64,000 bases of DNA from the NCBI RefSeq assembly GCF_002079305.1, contig NZ_CP015039.1:1-64000 (forward strand), in the 5' to 3' direction. This stretch comes from Rhodovulum sp. P5. Its GTDB lineage: Bacteria > Pseudomonadota > Alphaproteobacteria > Rhodobacterales > Rhodobacteraceae. A program made the translations under genes and the position numbers. Shown in pieces: positions 25,651-34,753 of the stretch (position 1 is its first letter; every line of letters begins with the position of its first letter). The notes under the pieces were generated by a model. The model had not been told where the DNA came from. It ran no database searches and worked only from the letters and a program-made list of their open reading frames with translations.

Positions 25651-25797
25651 GGGATGGGCCTTCCGAGAACCGCAATCAGAATACAGGCGGGGCGGGGTCC
25701 GGCAAGGGGCCAGCGGGTAGGGGCGTCGAAAGCCGCTTGCCGGTATTGGACATGATGCGCGCCAGAGGTTAAGTCTGCCCCGATGACAGGAGGCCCC

Positions 25798-26754
25798 ATG
25801 AGCCCGCGCGATCTGAAACTTCCCCAGCAGCGCCACCCCGAGAAGGCGCACCGCCCCGACAATGCCCAGCCGAAAAAGCCCGCCTGGATCCGCGTGCGCG
25901 CGCCCGGTGGCAAAGGATACAGCGACACGCACAAGGTGATCCGCGACCACGGGCTTGCGACTGTCTGCGAAGAGGCAGGCTGCCCCAATGTCGGTGAATG
26001 CTGGGCGCATGGCCACGCGACCATGATGATCATGGGCGAAATCTGTACCCGCGGCTGTACCTTCTGCAATGTCGCCACCGGCAAGCCGCAGACCCTTGAT
26101 ATGTTCGAGCCGGGCAGGGTGGCAGATGCGGTCCAGAAACTGGGGCTGAAACATGTGGTCATCACCAGTGTCGACCGCGACGATCTTGAGGATGGCGGGG
26201 CAGAACATTTCGCGCAGACCATCCGTGCCGTCCGTCACCGCGCGCCGGAGACGACGATCGAGGTTCTGACGCCGGATTTCCTGAAATGCCCGGCCTCGGC
26301 GCTGGAAACCGTGGTTGCGGCGAAACCGGATGTCTTCAACCACAACCTTGAAACGGTGCCCGGTCTGTATCCGGAGGTCCGGCCCGGCGCGCGCTATTTC
26401 CATTCGCTGCGCCTGTTGCAACGGGTGAAAGAGATCGACCCGTCGATGTTCACCAAGTCGGGCATCATGGTCGGCCTCGGCGAGGCGCGGCAGGCGGTTC
26501 TTCAGGTGATGGACGACCTGCGCGCGGCCGATGTGGATTTCCTGACCATTGGGCAATATTTGCAGCCCACGCCAAAACACCACGCCGTCGCCAGCTTCAT
26601 CACCCCGGAGGAGTTCGCGGCCTATGAGAAGGCGGCCTATGGCAAGGGTTTCGGGATGGTCTCTGCCACGCCGCTGACGCGGTCGAGCTATCATGCGGGC
26701 GACGATTTCGCGCGGCTGAAAGAGGCCCGTCAGCGGGCGCTTTCAAAGGCCTGA
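25798..26754 (+). CDS. lipA: Lipoyl synthase
   Basis: LipA is a radical-SAM enzyme that inserts two sulfurs into octanoyl groups on lipoyl domains. The 318-residue protein has the auxiliary cluster cysteines (Cys 57, 62, 68 in [15 protein letters not shown]) and the radical-SAM triad CTRGCTFC (Cys 83, 87, 90). The late motif [13 protein letters not shown] contains the RSSY serine that ligates the auxiliary cluster. AGGAGG lies just before the ATG at 25798, so the upstream ATG at 25783 is rejected. Confidence 0.98.
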   Translation: MSPRDLKLPQQRHPEKAHRPDNAQPKKPAWIRVRAPGGKGYSDTHKVIRDHGLATVCEEAGCPNVGECWAHGHATMMIMGEICTRGCTFCNVATGKPQTLDMFEPGRVADAVQKLGLKHVVITSVDRDDLEDGGAEHFAQTIRAVRHRAPETTIEVLTPDFLKCPASALETVVAAKPDVFNHNLETVPGLYPEVRPGARYFHSLRLLQRVKEIDPSMFTKSGIMVGLGEARQAVLQVMDDLRAADVDFLTIGQYLQPTPKHHAVASFITPEEFAAYEKAAYGKGFGMVSATPLTRSSYHAGDDFARLKEARQRALSKA

Positions 26755-26777
26755 TGGCAGGGCGGTGGCCGCGGGCG

Positions 26778-27878
26778 TCAATACTGACGGTCGCGCCCGC
26801 TGATGACCATCAACTCCCCGATATTCTCGCGCGTGATATAGCCCACCATGCGCCCGGTCGGCTCTGTCACGGCAACGGCCGGGGCGCCGGTGTCCTGCAA
26901 TGCATCCAGCGCCGCATCAAGCGGTGCGGCCAGTTGCACGGTCGGGATGCCCGTTGTCATCGCCTCGGCAACCGAACGGGTGTTGCTGCCATGGGCCAGC
27001 GCCGTGAAAAGGGCATTCCGCGTCAGAAAACCCCGTAACCCGCCGCCGGGGTCGGTCACGGGGAACTCATGCTGGGTGGTTCGGATCACCGCGTTCGACG
27101 CGATCTGCAGCGTGTCGGAGGGGCGGAGGGATTCGAACTGCGTGATCATCGCGTCCCGCGCCCGCATGTGCCGGGCCATGTCGCGCAGGGCGACGTCGGC
27201 GCTTTCTGCCCCCGCTGCCACGAAGATGAAGATCGCGATCAGGACCAGAACCGGGCTGCCGGAGGTCAGGCCAAGAAACCCGAAGGCGAACGCCAGAACC
27301 TGACCCGACCGCGCGGCAAGCCGGGTCGCCTGCACGCGCCCCACGACAAGCGTCAACGCGGCCCGAAAGACCCGTCCGCCATCCATTGGAAAGGCGGGGA
27401 TCATGTTGAACAGCACCAGAAACAGGTTGACCGCCGCCAACCGCCCCCAGAAGCCCGCCGCCGGATCCTCGATCGACATCAGGCGTTCGACATCAGTATC
27501 CGCGCCCAGCCCCACCAGCACGGCCCAGATCACGACATTGACCGCCGGCCCGGCAACGGCAACCGCGATTTCCTGAAGCGGCCGTTCGGGCATCCGGTCG
27601 AGCCGCGCAAGCCCGCCGATGGGCAATAGCGTGATGTCCGGCGTGGCGATGCCATAGCGGCGTGCCATCAGGGCATGGCCGAATTCATGGGCCACCACGC
27701 AGGCGAACAGCACCAGGACGAACAGGATGTTCACTCCGGCGGCCAGCGGGCCGTCCGCGATCCAGGCCGCCGTCCCGATCCATGCCGCCGTCCCGATCCA
27801 TGCCAAAAGCAGGAAGAAGGTCGCATGGACCCGGAGTTCCGAGCCGAAAAGATGGCCGATGGAAAAGGACCACGTCAT
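26778..27878 (-). CDS. Site-2 protease family (M50) metalloprotease with CBS domains
   Basis: The 366-residue membrane protein has the zinc-binding HEFGH in a span (64-68) and the third ligand in NMIPAFPMDGGRVF (Asp 166). About six spans are followed by a C-terminal pair of CBS domains (from about residue 245) that probably sense nucleotides. Such rhomboid-independent S2P relatives cleave membrane proteins; substrate unknown. A short perfect duplication (IGTAAW twice, residues 28-39) lies in the first span, from an 18-base repeat. Confidence 0.9.
   Translation of the reverse strand: MTWSFSIGHLFGSELRVHATFFLLLAWIGTAAWIGTAAWIADGPLAAGVNILFVLVLFACVVAHEFGHALMARRYGIATPDITLLPIGGLARLDRMPERPLQEIAVAVAGPAVNVVIWAVLVGLGADTDVERLMSIEDPAAGFWGRLAAVNLFLVLFNMIPAFPMDGGRVFRAALTLVVGRVQATRLAARSGQVLAFAFGFLGLTSGSPVLVLIAIFIFVAAGAESADVALRDMARHMRARDAMITQFESLRPSDTLQIASNAVIRTTQHEFPVTDPGGGLRGFLTRNALFTALAHGSNTRSVAEAMTTGIPTVQLAAPLDAALDALQDTGAPAVAVTEPTGRMVGYITRENIGELMVISGRDRQY
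27767..27802. repeat. Two exact tandem copies of an 18-base unit inside the M50 protease gene
   Basis: The unit ccgccgtcccgatccatg occurs at 27767-27784 and again at 27785-27802. It adds six residues to the first membrane span without breaking the frame, probably by replication slippage. Confidence 0.85.
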
Positions 27879-27906
27879 CGCTGTTGCCGGTTCAGCCGTT
27901 CACCGA

Positions 27907-28404
27907 TCAGAACGGAATTTCGTCGTCGAGATCGCCCGCCGGGGCCGGTCCGCCATAGTCGCCGCCACCGCGCCCGCCCTGATCGTAGCCGCCGTCATAG
28001 CCGCCACCGCCATATCCGCCGCCGCCACCTCCACTGCCGCCGCCGCCTTCGCCGCGGCCATCCAGCAAGGTCAGTTCACCCCGGTAGGGGCGCAGCACAA
28101 CCTCTGTCGAATACCGATCCTGTCCGCTCTGGTCCTGCCATTTGCGGGTTTCAAGCTGGCCCTCGATATAGACCTTGGACCCTTTGCGAAGATACTGCTC
28201 GGCGATGCGCGCCAGCGGTTCGGAGAAGATCGCCACCGAATGCCACTCGGTCCGTTCGCGCCGTTCGCCGGTGTTGCGGTCCTTCCAGTTCTCGGAGGTC
28301 GCGATCCGCAGGTTGCACACCTTTCCCCCGTTCTGGAAATTGCGAACCTCGGGGTCGCGGCCGAGATTCCCGACCAGTATCACCTTGTTGACCGAACCTG
28401 CCAT
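27907..28404 (-). CDS. ssb: Single-stranded DNA-binding protein
   Basis: The 165-residue protein has the OB-fold core ([20 protein letters not shown] to [13 protein letters not shown]), then a glycine-rich disordered linker ([16 protein letters not shown]) and the acidic tip DLDDEIPF that recruits recombination and repair proteins. It binds ssDNA during replication. The ATG at 28404 is the normal SSB start; an upstream ATG at 28446 would add a non-homologous leader. The gene is monocistronic. Confidence 0.97.
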   Translation of the reverse strand: MAGSVNKVILVGNLGRDPEVRNFQNGGKVCNLRIATSENWKDRNTGERRERTEWHSVAIFSEPLARIAEQYLRKGSKVYIEGQLETRKWQDQSGQDRYSTEVVLRPYRGELTLLDGRGEGGGGSGGGGGGYGGGGYDGGYDQGGRGGGDYGGPAPAGDLDDEIPF

Positions 28405-28612
28405 CTGTCTGCCCCTGTCGTAGAATCTGTCGTGTCGCGCACCCACGTTTACACCACCGCGGTGCCTGCAAGGAAAGGCGAAAAGCCGCCGAACGAGGGT
28501 CAGCGCCCAACGGTTGCGGGCGGCTTGGTGCCGATGCCTTGGCTATCGTCTGGAAATTCGCAGCATTTCGGGATAAAAGCCAAGAAAATTGCGACGAACG
28601 AGAGGGACAGTC

Positions 28613-29194
28613 GTGAAAACCTTGCTGGGTGCCTTGGCCCTGATCGGGCTCGGCTCGTGTCCTGCCTTGGCGGAAACCACGGTGTCGTCCAAGTCGCGGG
28701 CGCACATCTTCCAGTCGCAGATCCGTGTCCTCGATACGCGCGCGGCATCGCAATATGCCAGTTCCGACCGGCTTCAGCCGCAATCTGCCTTTGCCTTGCC
28801 GGGCAAGGGGCTGTCCTATGCGGGCAAGTATCGCGGCGAATACCTGTCGCTTGCCCGGTCTGCGGCCCGTCGCCATGGCGTGCCCGAGGACTTGTTTCTG
28901 CGTCTGGTGCAGCAGGAATCGGGATGGAATCAGGGGGCCGTGTCGCACAAGGGTGCCATCGGGCTTGCCCAGTTGATGCCGACCACGGCGCGCAAGCTCG
29001 GCGTCGATCCCAAGGACGCGCGCCAGAACCTAGACGGTGGCGCACGTTACCTGCGCATGCAGTATGAGCGGTTCCGGTCGTGGCGTCTGGCGCTTGCGGC
29101 CTATAACGCGGGGCCGGAGGCTGTCGAGAAACACGGGGGCGTTCCGCCCTACAAGGAAACCCGCAACTACGTCAGGAAGATCTGGGGGAGTTGA
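28613..29194 (+). CDS. Lytic transglycosylase (SLT domain)
   Basis: From the GTG at 28613, with GGGA upstream, the 193-residue protein has a signal peptide ([20 protein letters not shown]). A periplasmic SLT domain follows, with catalytic Glu 102 in [13 protein letters not shown], the [15 protein letters not shown] block and [19 protein letters not shown]. It cleaves the glycan strands of peptidoglycan to form anhydromuropeptides. The protein is short, with little besides the catalytic domain. Confidence 0.92.
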   Translation: MKTLLGALALIGLGSCPALAETTVSSKSRAHIFQSQIRVLDTRAASQYASSDRLQPQSAFALPGKGLSYAGKYRGEYLSLARSAARRHGVPEDLFLRLVQQESGWNQGAVSHKGAIGLAQLMPTTARKLGVDPKDARQNLDGGARYLRMQYERFRSWRLALAAYNAGPEAVEKHGGVPPYKETRNYVRKIWGS

Positions 29195-29295
29195 GGACGT
29201 CTGGCGCAGGCACGAACCGCCGCGCTCATGCAAATCCATGCCCACAACACCGAAGGATCGACGCCCGCATCCACGGGCGCCGATCACCATGCGCG

Positions 29296-29961
29296 TCAGG
29301 CGCGGAGCCGCCGCAGCCCAAAGAGCCCGCCAAGCCCCGCCAGAAGCAGCGGCAGGGACGCGGGGACCGGAACGTCGGCCAACGGCGATCGGTCGGTGAA
29401 GACGCGGACGACATCGCCGGGTGAGCTTGCAGTCCAGTTATTCAGATACAGGCGCGAGCCGCTGATGGTCACCGTTTCCGACTCAAGCCCACGTGCGGCC
29501 GGCGACAGGTAGGTCACGCCGGGATTGGCAAGAGTGTCGCTCGGGCCGAAAGTGGCGGTTTCCGTCACCACGCCGTAAATTTCGGAATCGAAGTCGACCC
29601 AGCCGGACAGGGACAACGACTGCCGCGGATCGAAGATGATATAGTGGCTGGCGACGACCGCACCGACTGCGACCGACCCGGCAGAGCCGTCCGGGCCCAC
29701 ATCGAACGGGATCGGCGTGTCTTCGACGGCGATATTCTGCACCTCGTCGAAGGCATAGAGGTTCGGAGACTGGAAGTTGTCGTCGCCGACGGTGCTGTCG
29801 GGGTCGGACTCGATGAACGGCACGGTCAGCTTGATGAATGTCCCGCCCGCGCTCAGCGCGGTGCCGGCCGTGATCGCGCCATCGATGATCGTGGCGGATG
29901 CCGCGCCGGCAAAAAGGCCAAGACATGTTGTTGCAGCAAGAATTCTAGCGAATGGATACAT
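29296..29961 (-). CDS. VPLPA-CTERM sorting-domain protein
   Basis: The 221-residue secreted protein has a signal peptide (YPFARILAATTCLGLFAGAA) and a beta-rich middle with no recognised enzyme motif. It ends in a C-terminal sorting signal: VPVPASLPLLLAGLGGLFGL followed by RRLRA. This VPLPA-CTERM tripartite signal of Rhodobacterales is handled by an exosortase-like system and linked to exopolysaccharide or biofilm proteins. No exosortase gene lies in this window. The ATG at 29961 is preferred over one four codons upstream. Ligand or function unknown. Confidence 0.85.
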   Translation of the reverse strand: MYPFARILAATTCLGLFAGAASATIIDGAITAGTALSAGGTFIKLTVPFIESDPDSTVGDDNFQSPNLYAFDEVQNIAVEDTPIPFDVGPDGSAGSVAVGAVVASHYIIFDPRQSLSLSGWVDFDSEIYGVVTETATFGPSDTLANPGVTYLSPAARGLESETVTISGSRLYLNNWTASSPGDVVRVFTDRSPLADVPVPASLPLLLAGLGGLFGLRRLRA

Positions 29962-30056
29962 TGGATTCCCCATTAATTAACCCGTTAACAAAGTGCCCGA
30001 TTGACCCGATTCGCACAACATGTCGCAGGCGGTCTTCGGGACACGCGGTGAAGCGA

Positions 30057-32141
30057 TCACTCCGCGGCGATCTGGATCACGGGTTCCATGCTGGCCAGTT
30101 CGTCTGCCGAAAGGTGGCACTTGATCCGGTGCCCCTCGGCCAGCGTCACCATCGGTGGCACCTCTGTTTCGCACTTGTCGCCGGTCACGCGCGGCTTCCA
30201 GCGGCAGCGGGTCTGGAACGGGCAGCCCGGCGGCGGGTTCATGGCCGAGGGGATGTCGCCCTCCAGCACGATCCGCTTTTTCGTCACATGGGTGTCGGCG
30301 ATCGGTACGGCCGACAAGAGCGCCTCGGTATAAGGGTGATAGGGGGGCGCGAAGACCTGATCGGTGGCGCCGATTTCCACCACATGACCCAGATACATCA
30401 CCATCACCCGGTCGGACAGGTAGCGCACGATGGACAGGTCGTGCGAGATGAACAGAAGCGTCGTCTTCTCCTCGCGCTGGATGTCCATCAACAGGTCGGT
30501 CACCGCGGCCTGCACGCTGACATCGAGGGCCGAGACCGGTTCGTCGGCCACCACGATCCGCGCGCCCCCGGCAAAGGCCCGGGCGATGCCCACGCGCTGC
30601 TTTTGCCCGCCTGACAGTTGCCGGGGCATCCGTCCGGCGAATTCGCGGGGCAGTTTTACAAGGTCGAGCAGTTCCAGCATCCGCGTTCGGCGCTCGGCCT
30701 CATTGTTGCCGACGCCGAAGATTTCAAGCGCCCGCATGATCTGGGTGCCCACGGTCATCGACGGGTTCAGCGTGTCGAACGGGTTCTGGAACACCATCTG
30801 CACATCGGCCACGGTTTTGGCCCCGCGCTTCTGAATGGGGATGTCCTGAATCTCCCGGTTGTCGAGCAGGATCTTCCCGTCCGTCGCGGTTTCCAGCCCC
30901 ATCAGCACCTTGGCAAAGGTCGACTTTCCACAACCGGATTCACCGACGATGGCCAGCGTCTCAGACTCGCGCGCCTCGAAACTCAGCGTCTCGTTCGCCT
31001 TGACGACCCGTTTGCCGCCCGAGCCGAAGAGCGCATTGGCCGCGACCTCGTAATACTTCTTCAGGTCGTCCATCTTCAGAACAACCTTGCCGGCCTGTGC
31101 CTTGGCGGCCTTCTGCGGGGGGGCGGGCGGAGAGGCCCAGTCGATTTCCTGAAACCGCAGGCATCGGGTTTCGTGCCGGTCGTCGCCGGGCACCTCGGTC
31201 ATGAAGATATGCTGCGCGTCGCAGCGCCCGGCCTGAAAATACTCGCATCGGGGTCCGAAATTGCATCCCGTGGGCCGTTCATGGGGCAAGGGGAAGTTGC
31301 CCGGGATCGCCACCAACGGCCGTTCGGTCTTGTCCGCGCCGGGCAGTGGGATCGACCGGAACAGCGCCTGTGTATAGGGGTGGCGCATCTTGTCGAAGAC
31401 GTCATCGATGCTGCCGCGCTCTACCGCTTCGCCGGAATACATCACGCACAGCCGGTCGCAGACTTCCAGCACCAGCCCCAGATTGTGGCTGATGAACAGC
31501 ATCGAGGTGCCGTATTTCCGGCCCAGATCCTTGACCAGATCGACGATCCCGGCCTCCACCGTCACGTCAAGCGCGGTGGTGGGCTCATCAAGGATCAACA
31601 GCGACGGTTTCGACATCAGCGCCATCGCGATCACGATGCGCTGCTGCTGCCCGCCCGAAAGCTGGTGGGGATAGGAATTCAGGATGCGCTTGGGGTCGGG
31701 CAGGCGGACGTCCTCGACCAGTTGCAGGGCAAGGTCCGTGGCTTCGGCCTCTGACTTGCCCTCGTGGATCATCGGCACCTCGATCAGCTGCTTGCCGATC
31801 TTCATGGCCGGGTTCAGGCTGGCCATCGGTTCCTGATAGATCATCGCGATCTCGGACCCGCGGATATCGCGCAACTCCTCCTGCGTCATCTGTCCAAGAT
31901 CGCGGCCCTTGAACTTGATGCTGCCACCGACGACGCGCCCGTTGACCCCGAGATCCTGCATCACGCCCAGCGCCACGGTGGACTTGCCGCAGCCGGATTC
32001 GCCGACCAGCCCCACGGCCTCCCCCGGCTGAACGGTGACCGAGAAATCCATCACCGCGGGGATTTCCCGCATCCGCGTGAAAAAGCTGATCGACAGTCGG
32101 TCGATTTCGAGGATCGGGCCGTCAAAATCCCATTTGGTCAT
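30057..32141 (-). CDS. ABC transporter, fused DppD-DppF ATP-binding protein
   Basis: The 694-residue protein joins two oligopeptide-type ATPases that are normally separate. The first half has Walker A GESGCGKS (47-54) and signature LSGGQQQR. The second has VGESGCGKSTF (about 397) and LSGGQKQR. Both end with the cysteine-rich region seen in Fe-S-containing Dpp/Opp ATPases (GCNFGPRCEYFQAGRC and GCPFQTRCRWKPRV). A linker with PPAPPQKAAKAQAGK separates the halves. It closes an operon with two permeases and a binding protein and powers peptide-like uptake. Confidence 0.93.
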   Translation of the reverse strand: MTKWDFDGPILEIDRLSISFFTRMREIPAVMDFSVTVQPGEAVGLVGESGCGKSTVALGVMQDLGVNGRVVGGSIKFKGRDLGQMTQEELRDIRGSEIAMIYQEPMASLNPAMKIGKQLIEVPMIHEGKSEAEATDLALQLVEDVRLPDPKRILNSYPHQLSGGQQQRIVIAMALMSKPSLLILDEPTTALDVTVEAGIVDLVKDLGRKYGTSMLFISHNLGLVLEVCDRLCVMYSGEAVERGSIDDVFDKMRHPYTQALFRSIPLPGADKTERPLVAIPGNFPLPHERPTGCNFGPRCEYFQAGRCDAQHIFMTEVPGDDRHETRCLRFQEIDWASPPAPPQKAAKAQAGKVVLKMDDLKKYYEVAANALFGSGGKRVVKANETLSFEARESETLAIVGESGCGKSTFAKVLMGLETATDGKILLDNREIQDIPIQKRGAKTVADVQMVFQNPFDTLNPSMTVGTQIMRALEIFGVGNNEAERRTRMLELLDLVKLPREFAGRMPRQLSGGQKQRVGIARAFAGGARIVVADEPVSALDVSVQAAVTDLLMDIQREEKTTLLFISHDLSIVRYLSDRVMVMYLGHVVEIGATDQVFAPPYHPYTEALLSAVPIADTHVTKKRIVLEGDIPSAMNPPPGCPFQTRCRWKPRVTGDKCETEVPPMVTLAEGHRIKCHLSADELASMEPVIQIAAE

Positions 32142-32145
32142 GGCG

Positions 32146-33570
32146 TCAATCCTTCAAACTCTCTTCCCTCAGCCCGTCGGCTAGCAGGTTCAGCCCAAGC
32201 ACAAGGCTCATGATCGCGACGGCGGGGACCAGCGGCGGGAAGGGGAAGAATTGCAACAGGCCCCGGCCGGCATTGATCGAGGTGCCCCAGTCCGGGCTTT
32301 CGGGCGGCAAGCCGAGGCCGAAGAAGCCTAGCGTGCCCAGAAGGATCGTCGTGTAGCCGATCCGAAGGCAGAAATCGACAAGCAGCGGCCCGCGCGCATT
32401 GGGCAGGATCTCCCACAGCATGATGTACCACGGCCCCTCACCCCGGGTTTGCGCGGCGGCCACGTAGTCGCGGGTGCGGATATCCAGCGTCAGGCCCCGC
32501 ACGATGCGAAAGACGGTCGGCGAATTGACGAAGACGACAGAGACGAACACGATCAGCACGCCCCCAGGGATCGAGACCAGCCCAAACGGATCGGCATCCC
32601 AGGCAAGACCCAGATAAAGCCATCCGCCGATCAGCACCGTCAGCCCGACGAACAGGTTCCGCTTCATCGGGCGCGTGTGAAAGGCAGAGTTCCACAGGAT
32701 CACGAGGAAGACGATCGGGAACAGGAACAGCACGGCCGCCATATAGGTGGGCACGCCCATCTGGATGATCTCCGGCGTGACCAGCAGGAAGAACAGCAGG
32801 ATCACCGGAAAGGCCAGAACGAGGTTCGCGATGAAGGACAGGATCGTGTCGAACTTGCCGCCCAGATAGCCCGCGGGCACGCCCAGCACGATGCCGACCA
32901 TGAACGCAAACAGGGTCGCTGCCGGCGCGATGGTCAGGACCACCCGCGCGCCCGCGACCATGCGCGAGAACACGTCGCGCGCCAGCGCATCGCCCCCCAG
33001 CAGGTAATAGGCGTATTGGCCATCCTCCGGGCTGCGCAACGGTGTGCCGGGGGCCTTGTTCTTCATGCCCGATATGACGTCCCGCACCGGGTCGAAGGTG
33101 ACGACCACGTCGGCAAAAAGGGCGGAGAACACCCAGAACATTACCAGCCCGAAGCCGATCATGCCAATGACGTTGTCAAAGAGATGCCCGTAAAGCCCGA
33201 GCCGCCGCTTGAACGCGATGGAGACGGCGAAGGTCACGGCCAGCGCGATCCAGACCGGCAGGAACTGCGTCGCAAGCCGCCCGATGATCCCTTTCGCGTC
33301 GGGGGGCAGCAGGACGCCACCGACGATATAGGACAGAAGGATGGCGATGACCGCGGCCAGCGACAGCCCCATGGCAAGGCGGGTGAAGCGCGTGGCGCTG
33401 CTTGATTTCAGCGCGACGCCATCCTCGCCGTAGTGCACGCGCTCCTCGCTGGTGAGGATCGCGACGAGGATATTGGCCAGAACCGACACCCCCAGGGCGA
33501 CCGCGGCAACTACGATCGCAGGGTTCAGCCAGGGGCCCAGCGCGCCGGTCCATGTCAGGGGTTCCATCAC
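32146..33570 (-). CDS. ABC transporter permease, enlarged DppC-like
   Basis: The permease is 474 residues, against about 300 for DppC. About 150 extra N-terminal residues carry three or four additional spans (WLNPAIVVAAVALGVSVLAN, MGLSLAAVIAILLSYIVGG). There is also an insertion before the EAA loop (around TPEIIQMGVPTYMAAVL to WDADPFGLVSIPGG). The EAA loop itself (AAAQTRGEGPWYIMLWEILP) and C-terminal GFFGLGLPPESPDWGT are standard. It pairs with the DppB-like subunit. The role of the extension is unknown. Confidence 0.85.
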   Translation of the reverse strand: MMEPLTWTGALGPWLNPAIVVAAVALGVSVLANILVAILTSEERVHYGEDGVALKSSSATRFTRLAMGLSLAAVIAILLSYIVGGVLLPPDAKGIIGRLATQFLPVWIALAVTFAVSIAFKRRLGLYGHLFDNVIGMIGFGLVMFWVFSALFADVVVTFDPVRDVISGMKNKAPGTPLRSPEDGQYAYYLLGGDALARDVFSRMVAGARVVLTIAPAATLFAFMVGIVLGVPAGYLGGKFDTILSFIANLVLAFPVILLFFLLVTPEIIQMGVPTYMAAVLFLFPIVFLVILWNSAFHTRPMKRNLFVGLTVLIGGWLYLGLAWDADPFGLVSIPGGVLIVFVSVVFVNSPTVFRIVRGLTLDIRTRDYVAAAQTRGEGPWYIMLWEILPNARGPLLVDFCLRIGYTTILLGTLGFFGLGLPPESPDWGTSINAGRGLLQFFPFPPLVPAVAIMSLVLGLNLLADGLREESLKD

Positions 33571-33579
33571 AGACCTCCG

Positions 33580-34629
33580 TTACGAGACGCGGATGCGCGG
33601 ATTGAGAAACGCATAGCCGATATCGGAGATCAGCTGCGTGACCAGCACCACAACCACGGCCACCACCGACACCGCCAGCAGCAGGTCGATATCATTGGCC
33701 TGCGCGCCCTGCACCAGGGCATCGCCGAAGCCGGGATAGACGAACAGCGCCTCGACGATCACGACCCCGGTCAGAAGCCACGGGAATTGCAGCATGATGA
33801 CGGTGAAGGGTGCGATCAGCGCGTTGCGCAACGCATGGCGCAGGACGATGGTGCGGAACTTGACCCCCTTCAGCCGCGCTGTGCGGATGTACTGCGCGGT
33901 CATCACCTCGGCCATGCTGGCCCGCGTCATCCGCGCGATATAACCCATGCCGTAAAGGGCGATGGTCACAACGGGCAGGGTGAAATTCTCGAATGTCACG
34001 CCGTTCACCGCCGACTTGGCCGAGCCGGTGAACCATTTCAGCCCCACCATGGACGAGGCGAAGATCACCACGAAGATCACGCCCGACACATATTCGGGGG
34101 TCGAGGTCGAGGCGATGGAAAAGGTCGACAGCGCCCGGTCGGTGGCAGACCCTTCCCGCATGCCCGCCAGCACCCCGATCACCAGCGCAATCGGTACCAT
34201 GGTGGCAAAGGCCCAGAACATCAGGATGCCGGTGCGCGCCAGCCGTTCGCCGATGACCTCTGACACCGGCACCCGGAACTTGGTCGAATAGCCCCATTGC
34301 CCCTGCAACACGCCGCAATAGCGGGGGACCTCCTCGACGCTGGTCGCCCCGGTCAGGCGCACGCAGCGCCCGCCAAGGCCGCGACCGGTTTCGATCACTT
34401 TGGCCGGAACGATGCCCAGCCATTCGGCATAGCGGGCCGGGATCGGCTGGCCGTATCCGTTTCGGTCGATCCAGCTTGCGACCTCGGCATCGGTGATGCG
34501 CATCCCCGCCTGCGTCTTGGCCAGTTTTTCAAGATTGGGCGGCAGGTTGGTCAGCGCAAAGACGATAAAGGTCATGCACAGCGCCGTCAGAAGCATGACG
34601 CCCAGACGCCGAAGTATGAAGATTGCCAT
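33580..34629 (-). CDS. ABC transporter permease, DppB-like
   Basis: This 349-residue permease has six spans and the EAA-type loop (IRTARLKGVKFRTIVLRHAL, around residue 250). The first periplasmic loop is long, with RNGYGQPIPARYAEWLGIVP typical of DppB-type subunits and a cysteine pair (GRCVRL, RYCGVL) that could form a disulfide. It is 9 bases upstream of the DppC-like gene and separated from the binding protein gene by 124 bases containing a hairpin. Confidence 0.9.
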   Translation of the reverse strand: MAIFILRRLGVMLLTALCMTFIVFALTNLPPNLEKLAKTQAGMRITDAEVASWIDRNGYGQPIPARYAEWLGIVPAKVIETGRGLGGRCVRLTGATSVEEVPRYCGVLQGQWGYSTKFRVPVSEVIGERLARTGILMFWAFATMVPIALVIGVLAGMREGSATDRALSTFSIASTSTPEYVSGVIFVVIFASSMVGLKWFTGSAKSAVNGVTFENFTLPVVTIALYGMGYIARMTRASMAEVMTAQYIRTARLKGVKFRTIVLRHALRNALIAPFTVIMLQFPWLLTGVVIVEALFVYPGFGDALVQGAQANDIDLLLAVSVVAVVVVLVTQLISDIGYAFLNPRIRVS

Positions 34630-34712
34630 CGAGGCCTCTCTCGCTGGCCGCGCGCCGTGGCGGTGCGCAGAATGTCTAGGGCTGGTTCACAACATCCGTG
34701 TGTCTGACCCGA

Positions 34713-34730
34713 GGGCGTTTTGGGACGCCC
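34713..34730. other. Stem-loop between binding-protein and permease genes
   Basis: gggcgt and acgccc form a 6-bp stem around the 6-base loop tttggg, with extra GC bases on one side. It sits between the binding-protein stop and the first permease start on the minus strand. Hairpins here commonly stabilise the upstream mRNA or stop most transcripts, so that binding protein outnumbers permease. No T-run follows. Confidence 0.4.
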
Positions 34731-34753
34731 CCGGGCAGCAGGATGTGCAGGCC

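Noticed and set aside
29973..29988. CtrA site upstream of the VPLPA-CTERM gene
   Set aside because: The TTAA copies are spaced by 0, 4 and 8 bases, not 7; probably just AT-rich promoter DNA.
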